Shown: one piece after another, positions 1 to 11,465 of the stretch
Layout: each line of letters opens with the position of its first letter
How positions within the stretch are numbered: position 1 is the first letter of the stretch
Assembly (NCBI GenBank): GCA_020543525.1
Contig: JAHYIO010000036.1
Span: 1,860,001-1,924,000, forward strand
Direction of reading: 5' to 3'
Origin: Coriolopsis trogii
Lineage: Eukaryota > Basidiomycota > Agaricomycetes > Polyporales > Polyporaceae
DNA: 64,000 nt
Notes under the pieces: model-generated
What the model was told of the DNA's origin: nothing
Databases searched by the model: none
Seen by the model: only the letters and a program-made list of their open reading frames with translations
Translations under genes and position numbers: made by a program

Positions 1-229
1 CGCCGCTGTGCTTCTCCGTCGGTGTCGATACACTGGTTGTTCTGACGCAGGATGGAGGACTCCGACGAGTATGTTGCCGGACTGTCGGATCACGCATCCA
101 CAGAATCCGCTACATGGTTTATAGCAGCGAGTACTATGTACTCTACGTTGCTTCTTGACTGCGAATTGATCATGACAAGAGTCTGGATCCGTGTTATGCT
201 CTCCAACGTCCTGTAGCCTGCCACAGAGC

Positions 230-2326
230 TCATACTGTGAACGCTTGATATCCCGTTGCGCGATAGTAAGTTGGACCGAACTGCTCGTACTGTACCAGTG
301 GGTCAATAGATGGGTGAGTACATGCAAATGAGCTTCACCAAAACCAGACGGGAAATGCTCACGCAAAACACCAAACCGGTCCAAGTCACAGAAACGCTTT
401 CTGGATGGTGGCCCTCGGGGTAGACGATCCGGGGACCGGGATAGACGGCGCACGGCAGCTCCGCATTCGCCAGCCGGCCAAAGCTGATAGACCTCACCGT
501 CGGGTCTCCTCGCAGCAGCGCTTGGAACAAGGTCGCCGCCGCGCCGTCGTCACCGCCGCCTTCACCGTTACCGGCAGCCATATGGGATTGGTATTTGTAC
601 AACGCGCGTTTCGCAGCCCAATGGTGGAAGTCCAGGATGACGACCTGGCCAGAGCTTTCTTCCCCTCCGTCCTCGCCGTCCTGTATGAGAAGAGGGAACC
701 TCGAGCCGAAGGGGTCAAGGGAGAGGCCCGGGTACACCCAGGAAGAGTCCAGTAGGAATGCGCCTGAGGGACCCCAGTCGTCCCAATCGATGACGCGAGG
801 CACCGTCCCATTCTGGTCGTGCGCGTGCGTGCTTGGTGGCGAGGAAAGGAGCCGGCGGATCGTTTCCTGGGATATGATGAGGATGTAGCGGGCATGCACG
901 GGGATGGAGGTGACTGTGCGCTTTATGACGGAGAAGTACACTGCGACGATGCCGTGACCGGGGGCCATCTCGAACGGCACCGAGCCGCCTGGATGACCTG
1001 GAGTGATCCCGGAGGAGAAGTGGGATAATTCCAGGTCGTTGGTGGCCGGCACGGGAGGTAGGCCCAGCCTGAGCAATGGTTCGTGTTTGGCAGACTGATC
1101 CAAGGACTCCTCGTGAGTTGAACGTGAATACTGATGGACCGAGAGAGAGTTCATGTGGCGAGAGCTGAGAAGGATAAGCCTGTCATCAAGGAATGTAGAC
1201 AGAACCTGCGCATAGTAGGGGCGATGCTGTGTGTGTCAAGTCACATACAAGGCTCAAACCAAGATTGTTCTAGGTGTCGCTTACCCATGTCAGTGAGCCG
1301 GACGTCCAGTCCCATATCTCTATCACGGAGCTATCTCCATTGACGGCATCGGGAGTGGTCGACCATGCGAGATGGCAGCCAAAAATACGCAAGTTATATA
1401 TGTAAGTCATGGTTCCCTGGATGTCTTGGTCGTTTTCTGCGGCTGCGTGCAGCACAGGTTGCGCTGCGTATGGATGCGGAGCTCCAGTTTCCAGTGAAAG
1501 TAGATGGATCTTGAAATGCCTAAGACCATGGTCACATGTGTGGCTTAGCTCACAATTATTTGGTGGGGGTAATGTACCTACCAGGTACCTGGCACCGTCT
1601 CTACGACCGCAGCAAGGTCTTGCGAGGCGTCTACAGTTGCCCGGAGGATGTCCTCGCCTATTCCACGAAGGGAAACAGACCAATGCCTGGTTGAAGCACC
1701 CAACACGGCGCACGCCGGAGTATGTACGACCAGCTCACTCGCGTCGCCGTCCTGAGTGCGAACCATGTAAGACACCGAGCCATCTATCGTCCCTTGCCAC
1801 TCCCACCATCCGTGGGTTTCGTCGGTACGGAGGTGGGTCGCTGTGGTATATGTCGCCGACTCTGGTTGTACTTTTGAGGCATACTGATGGAGCCTGTCGA
1901 GCCTTTCCGATAGGTTTGTGTTGGGAAGTACCCCACGGTTGATCATGCCATGCTCTTCCAAGGCCATGTTGTACTGCAAGCCCACATCTTCCTGTATGAT
2001 CTGGAAAAGCATACGGGAAACCTGGATGCACAATTGTCAGTCAGAATAAGTCATAGGAGATACGAAGGTTTACGCCGCTTAGCCGTACCAACCCTGCAGA
2101 CGGTTAAGAGGGCTGCTAAGTCCAGATTGCAAAGAACAAGTACTAGTATCTCCGTCGGGAGAGACAAAAGCGGGAAAGGTTTTCCTCCGTGCAGCACTAC
2201 CGATGGTGCGCTGCCTTCTGTGTTCTTGGAATCTGGCTCGACCCGCAGGGCTCGTAGTCTCCTTCTCAACATGGGTTTCGTCAGTGAGCGAACAGCCTTT
2301 CGGAGGGTGACGCGTATGCTCTTCAT
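230..2326 (-). CDS. F-box domain protein
   Basis: Large basidiomycete F-box protein, expected to act as a substrate adaptor of an SCF ubiquitin ligase. Exons on the minus strand are 2326-2093, 2021-1582, 1519-1285 and from 1205 down; all phases agree. The F-box lies in exon 1 around residues 52-78 (LPTEILVLVLCNLDLAALL) and continues across the first intron into VSRMLFQIIQEDVGLQY, the usual form of this family. The remaining roughly 500 residues would form the substrate-binding part, and I see no named repeat in them. The 3' end is ambiguous. Exon 4 can read through to a stop at 303 (603 aa), or splice at a GTGAGC donor (362) to a short exon 289-230 ending in ...GYQAFTV. The start was chosen as the first Met before a basic stretch. 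F-box families are expanded in this group, so no specific target can be inferred. Confidence 0.8.
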
Positions 2327-2517
2327 CTTCGTTTGGTTAGCAGTGGATGAGTGGACAGACCTAGTCCTAGTGAGATGAGGCTTTAGTAAGTGACAAGGTG
2401 CGCGAGGCTGTGTTCATGTTTGTTCATCATGGTGAGGACTTCAAGCAACACCGCTCCTGTCAAGCTTGGGAAACGTTAACGTTGATGTGCATGATGAAGG
2501 AAAAAACATGTACCCAG

Positions 2518-2605
2518 TACCACCTACGGGGATCGAACCCGCAACCCCCACCTCACACAACCCCTTGTTTAGGAAGGTGATGCGCTACCATTGCGCCAAG
2601 ATGGC
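2518..2605 (-). tRNA. tRNA-Arg (anticodon CCU) with 16-nt intron
   Basis: The minus strand folds as a full tRNA. The acceptor stem pairs GCCATCT with AGGTGGT. The D arm is GCGC-AATGGTA-GCGC, the anticodon stem pairs TCACC with GGTGG, and the T arm is GCGGG-TTCGATC-CCCGT, followed by discriminator A. The loop reads TTCCTA plus A, giving anticodon CCT, which decodes AGG. A 16-nt intron sits at the canonical position after the base 3' of the anticodon. A run of six T (complement of 2501-2506) lies about a dozen bases downstream and should end RNA polymerase III transcription. The body resembles fungal tRNA-Arg(CCU). Confidence 0.93.
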
Positions 2606-4505
2606 ATAGGAAAAATGGAAATATGTTCGACGAAAGTGCGTAACGTAAACTTCATATGGGCCGCCATCCGGGGGCGACCCAGTCTCTTGTCAACATTCAC
2701 CTCCGTGAAGAAACAGTATGCTAAATCGCCTGCCCGAATCTGATGATATATTGGCTGTTGTCGCGAGGATCATTGCATCCTCCCAACGTCTTCGACCGCA
2801 GATTATATCGAATGCGACAGTGTGGACATCAACACGAGTTTCGGACAGTATTACAGGGTCCTCTTCTTACGGTCACATAGTATATTGATATCAGCTTCAT
2901 TGGACGCAGCCAGTGCCGAAAAATGGATGATGAGTTCACAAAATGATCATGAATGACTTGACCCCCACTGGCGCTACGTACCAGCCATTCCTCCTGTCCC
3001 TCATTTGGACTCGCGTGACGCGCATACCATGCTGCAAGTCCAATTGATGTTGACCGATCACCGCTAACGATGCGATATACTGTCGCCCGGACGCAGCAAC
3101 GGAGATGCTTGCTTTCGTTGAACCACGTCTAAAGTATATCTCCATTGGGAATGTGGGAATGCTCAAGCATGCTAGCGATGTTGTTCCGCTCAACGTGGCC
3201 TTCTCGCATCGTTATACCGGGGTTGCAGGTATACAACTGTAGCTATGATCCACTGCACTCGCATAGTCCATGCCAGATCCTCCATTGTACCTGAAGACAT
3301 GGCACGTCGGACCTCTATCAGCACACTAGTACTCGGAACCGTCGCATGCTTTCCAAATTCCGAGCAATGGCATGGGTACGACAGGCGTTCTGTCCCTTCC
3401 GCGACAAGCTCCAGAGCTCCCCAGTCACCCAGATCATGTCGCGGAAAGGAAGACGGTTCACGAGCCTACAAGCCCGGGTCATGTTCACATTGCGCGTCCT
3501 CGCCGCGGCCGCAGCCCGCCTCGCCCGCTAAGCAAATCCAACAAGCCTCCTTCCTCTCCTGTGACACAGGGACACATTTGCGGAGAACATGGGGGCCGCA
3601 GGCACACCGAAGCCGTAGTCAGGAACCAGACGACGGAGAAGCTGATGCATTGCATGCATGCTTCTCGGTCGTCTCGTCCCTTCACATGCGGCCGATGCCG
3701 TCTTTACAATCGGATCTCAAAACTGCTTGACGGAGGTCCCAGGGGCACCGAGTCTGGGAAGTATGCTGGGCTTGAATGGAACGATGACATCGTATATGAA
3801 AACGAGAACGGCTGAGAGGATTTGCATTTTGACGTATTACGCACAGATTCAGGACCGTTGACTTGATGAACACAACCTGCAACACGAGCCCGTCCAGTAG
3901 GCTCCTGCCCGTCCCTCCCTCCCTCCGGATCCAGGACAGATTCCGGTCTGGCGAGCGCGCCATCTACCCACTCTGTGGAGAGCGTGGCCACGGGGTGGAC
4001 CGTGGAACTCAAACGACGACACTATTCGTCTGTCGCGGTGTTTGCAGTCAACGTATGATGTGGTGACCAAAGCGGACATAGAGTTCTCCGGCGAGCAACA
4101 GAGCCCACCGAAGAACCCCGCGGAGTCGGTGGCCCGAGAACTTACGTCCAACCTTGACACTCGGATTGAACTTTCGCTCGCAATGGACCCAGGGCGGGGC
4201 GCGCTCGCCACGGTAGACCGCTGAGCGGACGACACGGTCGGGCTTGAAACGTGGCGACGAACAACAGCGATCTGCGCGCAGACAGTGTGCTCCTGCACAG
4301 CCCGCGGCGGGCAACGGTCCATGGGAGCGCGCCTCCCCATTGGCCATAGCAGACCGCACTGAGGCCTGTTGGAGCCCCGATAATGATATCAATGCCGCCC
4401 GTCCGGGCTGACCGCTGACATGCTCGGACTGCGATCAAAGTTAGCTGGGGCAGCCGCTGGGAAGAGCAGACGGGTGCTTCGGGGCATTCGCACTCACACA
4501 GAGCG
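2606..4505. other. Intergenic region, no supported gene
   Basis: No convincing gene in 1.9 kb. The minus ORF at 2936-3193 (85 aa, containing FPMEIYFRRGSTKASISVA and VRDRR-like text) reads more like protein than its surroundings. It has no splice partners I could define and may be a remnant. Other ORFs here overlap one another on both strands without recognisable domains. Confidence 0.5.
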
Positions 4506-4696
4506 AGGACCCCCGACAATAGGTGGTGAGGCCAGATCAGGGTTTCACTCAAAATGTCCGGACACGGAAATATTCCCACGCTTCCTGACCTCGTTCTTGA
4601 ACGTTTCAAGGGATTTGGAGCAAGTCGACCTGCCGAAGTCGACGAAAATGTCCGGATGGACCTGATCTGGCCTCAGCGCCTATTGTCGGGGGTCCT
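4506..4696. mobile_element. hAT-like miniature inverted-repeat element (MITE), 191 bp
   Basis: The element begins AGGACCCCCGACAATAGG and ends with the exact reverse complement CCTATTGTCGGGGGTCCT. The inverted repeat continues inward with two mismatches to about 36 bp (through GAGGCCAGATCAGG). It is flanked by an 8-bp direct repeat, ACAGAGCG, at 4498-4505 and 4697-4704, which is a target-site duplication. An 8-bp duplication with no coding capacity fits a non-autonomous hAT element. The interior holds two short palindromes (CTTGAACGTTTCAAG and a GTCGAC pair). No transposase source is present in the window. Confidence 0.88.
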
Positions 4697-7600
4697 ACAG
4701 AGCGCCGCTGTACGGGGTCCCGGCGCGCGCGACGACCCTGATCGCAGGATGAGTGGCCGTAAATGGTAAGTTGTGAGATGACAGGGAACGGGAGTCTGCG
4801 CGCATATGCATGTTGCAGTCTCACACACAAGAATTCTTGCTGCCCCCGGCCGGCGGATCGTGGAGCTACGATGCACATACAGAGAACGTTACTCCCAAAC
4901 TCACCGCGTCGGCTTGCGCGTGTGGAATCCGCGAGCCCGCACTGGGAGGTCCGTGCGTCCACCCGCAGTGGTTACCGGACTGTCCTTGCGCCTTCCATGA
5001 CAGCGTAGCAGCTGGGCGGGCGACGGCCCGAAGCCATAGACAACAATGATAAGTATGATGCAACCACCGCATCCGTCCGCTTCGATCCGGCAGTAGAACA
5101 GACATGGCATCGATCTCTAGGGTACACCAGCAGTGAATGTCTGCCTGTGCGGATCCATGTGGCTTGTGCTCTGGGCGGTCGTCTGGTACGAGCCTTCATC
5201 GACATCCCTGCCCGCCCTTGGTGTCGTTGTGGCCGTAACGCTCTCCGGCTCTCCGTCGAGCGGTGGCGCTCCGAGTGTTCGCTGTCGTCCACGTCCACGT
5301 CCACGTCAGCGGCTGCCTGATGGCAGATGAGATCCCGCCATACGCCACCTCTTCCCGGAGCACCAACGGCAGCAAAAAGGACTTGGCAGCGGCGCCTTGG
5401 ACGGACGAAGTGCCGTTACGTGTAACGTAGAATGTCCACGAGCAAACGAATGGGAGAGAGCGAATCGGATGCAGTAGGGTCACGGACAGTTCCGCCAGAC
5501 GAAGGGCATGCCGCCAACAATCTCGCGTCCTGGGGCCGGAGCACGGAGCAGCAACCGCGGCAGCGGAGAAGGGTCCAGAGGGCTTGATAGGGGCCTGTTA
5601 TTGCACTGAGTGACCGTAGCCCATGCGTTCGGTCCGAGGGATATCATCAACACCAGAACCGCCGGCAAGGGGATCGAGTGCGTATACGTGCGCCGTAACT
5701 TGCCTTTCTGGGATGTCGAGGTCATGGGTGTCTTCATCTTCTGTCCGACATGCTCCGTCCTCGATACGAACGGTGGGAGAGAAGCGGACGTGCTTTGTTC
5801 CCTGTGTGGGTGGTAGTCGGGCATCGAGATTGCCATTCCATCGAGCCTTCTTGACGGTCGACTGTCGACCTTTGACTGTTGACCGCTGACCGTCGAATCC
5901 ATCAATCGCTCCGGCCACGGAGCAGACCAAATGAGAAGCCCACGATGGCGATGGCATCGCATGCTCGGCGCCGAACCATCGGGTCAGGTCTCCAAGACCC
6001 CAAGAGCTACGAGCACGAGCACGAGCAAGAAGAAGAGAAAGACATGTCGGCGGTTGCTTTCGGCATCTCGGAAGAGGTTGAAGACACAGACACAGGCCGG
6101 CAACACGACCGAGCCCAGTCGGCCGCAGAGCCTGCACGGGAGGCAAACAGCGCGTGCTGCGCTAGCTTCCGGTGACCATAAGTACTCGAGGCGGTGAGGC
6201 GGTGTTCTTCGAGGCGGTGTGCGGGTGACAACTGACTTTGGGTCACTTCAAGTCCATGTAAAGGATGCCATCGGTCCACATTACCGGATAGCCCAAGTCC
6301 AAATGGCCCAAGAGTCAACGTCCTTGAGTCTGAAGACGATTACATTACTGTAGCGGTATGAGCATGCGTGGCGTGGCTAGATATCCAGGCCTCCCTGGTA
6401 TGTCTGGATTGACGCGACCCGAACCGAATCCTCTTCCGCTCGCGATGCTGTGTTGTGCTGTGCTATGCGTACGTCCGCCGGCTCGCTAGGAGACGATCGT
6501 GCAACCACCGCTCTGGATGCAGTACACCTCGAACTTTGTGGATGACGAGGAGGCGACGGATGCTGGTTTCCGTCAATCGAACACACGGACGATCGGAACT
6601 GAATCTGATGGCGCAATGTACAACCTGTATCGAACATCGACCGTCGACCGCGTGTGCGTCGCGTAGAAGGTTGTGGGTCCACGCTGAACGGATCCGAGGT
6701 TGCAAAAGGAGTAGCTACCCCGTGGGTTTACACCCATCCTCCTATCCGACGGGAAGCGGCCTTCGTCATGACACTGCAGACGTCGAGATATGCGAAGACG
6801 GACCCGGATCCTTGATAGTCGCGTAGGTTGAGAGGGACAGGGTCCAAGACCGCATGGAGGATACCAGTCAGTCAGATGTGCGGACGAGTTAATCCATCTA
6901 CGACGTGCACGACGCGTCAGCCGGACTTCCATTGCCGCAGAAGACAAAACGGAGCACTGACAGATTACGTCCCAACGAGCGAACCTTATCCTCCTTCCCT
7001 CCCGAATGTCGACGCGCAGCAAGGGCGAATATGCATCTGCATGCCTCGAGGCCTCCAACACGTCTGAGCGCAGTCCTGGGCCGAAGGAGGAAGGCACTGC
7101 CACTGCGGAACAGGCGAGGCTGTGAACGAGAGAGACGCCGGAAAATGTGTGTGCGTGCCGGACGTCAAGTCGACACGGACGGCGGCACATGTCTCTCAGC
7201 AGTGCCGCCGCACGACAAGATTCAAAACGTGGATCTGGCGGTAGATCTTGATATGTCGCCGCCCCTCTGGTCTCGACTGGAGGTGCCCATTTGCTCTGGG
7301 CGAACATAAGTAGGCTGACGACCTGGGTGGGCTGACAGGTGGCCCATGATTGCACCCGAGGGACACTCCGAGACAATTGGTGGTGTGACGCTCACGTCCA
7401 GAGGAACGGGTCCGAACGAGAAGGTCCACAGAGGGCGGTGGTTGCGCTCGCGGGAATAGGAGTAGCTTCGATTGTTCGCCGGCGGATCTGGTGTGTCTGG
7501 AGGCGCTCAATGGACGCCAGAGAGCGAAGGTGAAAACGCAGCGAGCTCAGCCTCGATCAACGTGAGTGCTTGCCACGCGACGGTTGTTCCAGAAAAGAGA

Positions 7601-8751
7601 CTGAGGTGGGTGATTGAGACGGGAGCGCTGGAGAGCGGATGCTGCCGTCATTCGACCATCTGCACATCGAGCTGTCATGATGAGGGGTGTTCATCGTGTC
7701 CGTTGTCGTGATGTTCATCAGGAGCGGATGATGCTGGTGCACGATGAACTTTGAGTTTGTTGTTCTGGGAAGGCGAGTGGGTCCGGGTGCCGAGAAAAGA
7801 GACCGAGGTTGCCTGATGAGGAGTGAGTGATCAACAGGGCGGGCGTGAGTGAAACAAATCAAGCAGGTGTCTAATGGAGAAGGTCGTGGTGGTTGCTACC
7901 GCAAAAGTACTTTGCCGGCGACGAGTTTGCAATGCACAAATGAATTATTTGTCGCACAAGGGCGAACAAGAGTACGGGACATCAACGGCAAACAAGAGAG
8001 TGTAATGGAGATGGTACGCCAAGTCGAGACATGGGACATGACATACGCCACGTGGGTATATCCATTGCGTGTGGGTGAGTGGCGATGGGCGGAAGGAGGA
8101 GTAACGGACGCGGTCGATCCTGGAGAAGAGAGAAAGGCCGAGGAGAGATGGAGAAGAGGAGAGCAAGGTTACCGGACGAAATGGACCGTCGGAGGAGGCA
8201 ATGCGCGCCCGGCCAAAACGGGAGCGGGAAGTCGCGTGCGGCCACGCGGCGAATGACATATGGGCGCTGGGGAAGCCAATTGGCGGGTGGTGACAATTAG
8301 GGACGGGGCAATGCACCTGCTGGCGAGGCGGTGTGCGGGGCTGGGGCCGGGGGTGGCTACAAGTAGGCGAGAGGTGGGTGGGCAGGGAAGGAGCTGGAGG
8401 GAGGAGGAGGAGGAGGAGGGAGAGAGAGAGGACGAGATGATAGATGAAACAGATCAAGCGGAGTGTGAAGTAGTCGCCCGGGGGAGTCGCGGACGGGTTG
8501 AATAAGAGCGAGGTCGGCTTAGGAGAGATCTCCTGCATCTCACCAAGTCCACGTCCGCGTCGTGCACTCTGTCCTCCTCGTCCGCGTCGAGCTCGTCCAC
8601 CTGCTCTGCTGTGCCTTGCCCCGCACAGCCCCGCCCGCTAGCCTTCCCTCTCTCGCCCGCATCGCCTCCTGCCTGAAACTGCCTCCGTCAAATATTTGAC
8701 ATCATCGCCTGCGCACCCTCTCTCTCCGTTTCGCCCGTTAAAGCACTCGGC
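4697..8751. other. Four-kilobase region without a supported gene; upstream region of the Crz1-like gene
   Basis: Both strands carry many medium ORFs, the longest 267 aa on the minus strand at 6573-7376. None has a domain, a sensible composition or consistent splicing. A short hexamer tract (GTCCAC)n lies near 5286-5307. A purine-rich AGG/GAG tract lies near 8392-8440. The last several hundred bases are probably promoter and 5' UTR of the transcription-factor gene at 8752. A remnant or a non-coding RNA cannot be excluded. Confidence 0.5.
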
Positions 8752-11465
8752 ATGGACCACCTCCTCCTTGCTCCCGCGGTCCACGCAGACCAAGACTTCG
8801 CCTCCTACGACCTTTCTCCTCACCAGCAGGCCCCCTACGACTCCTTCGACCCCTACCCAGACAACCAGTCCCACATCCCCCATACGCCCTCCTACAACGG
8901 CTCCTACCAGAACTCCCCCTACTCAAACTACTCCGATCTCCCTCCAATAGACGGTACCGACGAAGCCTTTGGTTTGTTTGCAGACAACCCTTCCGGTATC
9001 TCCATCCGCAGAGAGTACGACCCCTCAGAGTACGACGTACCCTCCTCTGGCGGCCCCCTCCTCCTTGACGAACGTTTCATGAACGGTGCCCACGTCTCTG
9101 TCTCAGTCACTCCTCCCCTCAACGACTATTCGTCCCCCAACGCCTTTGACCACGCCTCGCCAGCTTCCAGCAACGGCTTGGAAGACGACGTGCACAGTCA
9201 CGGTTCATCAAACTCCTCCTACATGCATCCTTCTTCTCCTCGCCCCGATATCTCCCAGTCCTTCCAGGATAGCCTCTCCTTCCACTCACCCGCATGGCCT
9301 CCAAACTCACTTCCCGACGACCGTCGATCGCCACCCTTGACCAAACCTCAATCTCCCCCTCAACTTCTCATCCCCGACACCAGCAGCCCCGGCGGGACGG
9401 GCGTGGAATCCCCTCCGACCATCAACGCTCCGGACGGCGACGGCGGCCTCCTTGGATCTGGTCCCACTCTACAGATCGTGCCTGCTACTCCCGTCAGCGG
9501 CGGCGGCGTCACTGCCCAGAACGTTCCCTTCCAGGACAGTCTCGGTACGTCTCCTTATCCCCCATGTCCTCTCCCCGCTTACCTCGGGTCGTCAATGTGC
9601 AGGCGCGTCTTCCAATGCGGGCTCATCGGATGTTCAGGACTGGGCGCGCTATCAATCGTTTGGCGGGCAGCCAGGTCAGTTCGCCGATCAAGCTTTCAAC
9701 TTTCCTCCCGGATCAAGTTCCTCCTCGGCGCTCGCCGATGACAGCGCCCAGCAGTCCCAAATGCAGCAGCAAGGGTTCCAGCGTGGCCAACAACACTTTC
9801 TCCTGCCACAAGCTCCCCAGCGCAGTCGCAGTCTGTCTGACACATCCCTGCGCCCGCCACCGGTATGGGACACCCCGCTCATGGACGGTCAGCGGCAAGC
9901 TGGCACTGTCAACCTGAACGATGTCCTCCCCGGTCCTGGTCAGGGTCCGTCGTCGGACTCCATGCTCCAACAAAGCTTCCGTCACCCCTCGTCCGCCGGC
10001 CCCCATCAGACGACGTTCGGCAAGCAACCGGACTCGTTCGGTCAGTACAGAAACGACTATCTCACGGTAGACTCACCCGGAATCCGTCGCGCGATCTCGG
10101 ACGGCGGACAGCGCAGCATGCACAACCGAGGGGCCCGCTCGCTGGACATTGGCTCGTCTGCGCACTCGCTCGCCCCGAACGGCATGCTCTTCCCGCCACC
10201 AGGGCCCGCGCAGCAGGACTTCATCCGTGCGAACCGCCAGTTCCTCCACCCGACCGAACCCATGCCGTCAATCACGCGCGGGCATCACCGTCGCTCGAGC
10301 TCCGGTTCTCGGGAGCGTGGCATCGGCGGCATGATGGGCATGGGCGGTGGTGGTGGTGGCATGGGCATGGGGAACGTCTCTGGGTGGTCGGGAAGCGCCG
10401 CTTCGAGCCAGCGTGCGAGCCCGTACCCGAGCCCGTCTGCGTCGCCCCGACACGGATACGGGCCTCTCCCGCCGCAAGACATGGGCATGTCGGGACTGAC
10501 GGGACCGACGATGGGAGGGATGATGGGCATGAACGTGCCGATGGGCATGCCTGGCTCGATTTCGGGCCAGATGGGCATGGCGACGGGTGCGATGAGCGGC
10601 GCGAACGGCCAGATTACGGTCACCAGAAGACAGGGTGTGCTCCAGGTGGACATGCCCGGGAACGAGGGGAACGTGCCGATGACGGTGACAAGGCCGCATG
10701 TTACGACGCCGAGCACGGCCAAGGCGAGCCACGACCGGAGGAAGCAGCCTGCGAACTTTGCGTGTCCGGTACCCGGGTGCGGGAGCACGTTCACGAGGCA
10801 TTTCAACTTGAAGGGTGCGTTTTCTCTCGTCTTCGAGTCTGGTTGAGATGGCGGTCGCTGACTGAGGACACTTTCCCTTCTCTTTCTTATCCTTTCGGTC
10901 GCTCGCTGCTGCTTGCTTGGGTCGGGCGTGGTGGACGCATGTATGCAGGTCATTTGCGATCGCATGCGGAGGAGAAGCCATACCAATGTAAATGGCCTGG
11001 CTGCGGCAAGGGCTTTGCGCGGCAGCACGACTGCAAGCGGCACGAGCAGCTGCATCTGAACATCCGCCCGTACCCATGCGAAGGCTGCAAGAAGAACTTT
11101 GCGAGGATGGACGCGCTGAACCGGCATCGTGAGTCTTGCTCCGTCCTTTCCGCTTGACCTGCCCCCCCCCCTCCCCATCGCATTTCTTCTTCGTCCCGCT
11201 GCCGCGCTGCGCACTCTTTTTGCTGAAGCTTACATGCCGACGATGCTGACGTCTAGGTTGCCCAGTACGCTCCGAAGGCGGCGCCGAATGCCGGAAGGTA
11301 CAGGAGGAGCTGAACCCGGGCTCCACGGCGCATCTGGACGCTCCCCCGACTGGGGCCTCGTCACAGTCCGACAGCGGCGCGGAGGGGTCGGCCCCGCCAT
11401 CTGGCGCTGAGGTGAAGCCCGACCCGGACGGCGTCTGGCCGGGTGCTGGTGGGATGATGATGTAG
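8752..11465 (+). CDS. crz1: Crz1-like C2H2 zinc-finger transcription factor
   Basis: Probable calcineurin-responsive transcription factor, 794 aa, acting in the nucleus on calcium and stress genes. Exons are 8752-9544, 9603-10814, 10949-11128 and 11266-11465, all in phase. The long N-terminal part is disordered and rich in Ser, Pro and Gln. Residues 238-243 (PTLQIV) fit a calcineurin-docking PxIxIT-type site. A Met/Gly-rich stretch ([14 protein letters not shown] and later MGM repeats) precedes the fingers. Near the C-terminus are two C2H2 fingers ([19 protein letters not shown] and [19 protein letters not shown]) and a third, atypical one ([17 protein letters not shown]) that runs into SEGGAECRK, a typical Crz1 ending. 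An intron splits the first finger. The finger block identifies the family; calcineurin control is inferred from the family and the motif. Confidence 0.88.

Noticed and set aside
6573..7376. 267-aa minus ORF in the gene-poor stretch
   Set aside because: No domain, no splice support and Arg/Cys/Ser-rich text typical of random GC-rich DNA.
7945..8538. 197-aa minus ORF rich in Leu, Pro and Ser
   Set aside because: Complement of the purine-rich tract upstream of the Crz1-like gene; hydrophobic runs reflect CT-rich codons.
9865..11157. 430-aa plus ORF overlapping the Crz1-like gene
   Set aside because: It is the zinc-finger exon frame extended upstream through another frame of exon 2; only its last part (from 10949) is real.
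10268..11326. 352-aa minus ORF and overlapping 309-aa minus ORF inside the Crz1-like gene
   Set aside because: Antisense shadows of the GC-rich Met/Gly and zinc-finger coding sequence; composition is Arg/His/Ala-biased and no domain is visible.
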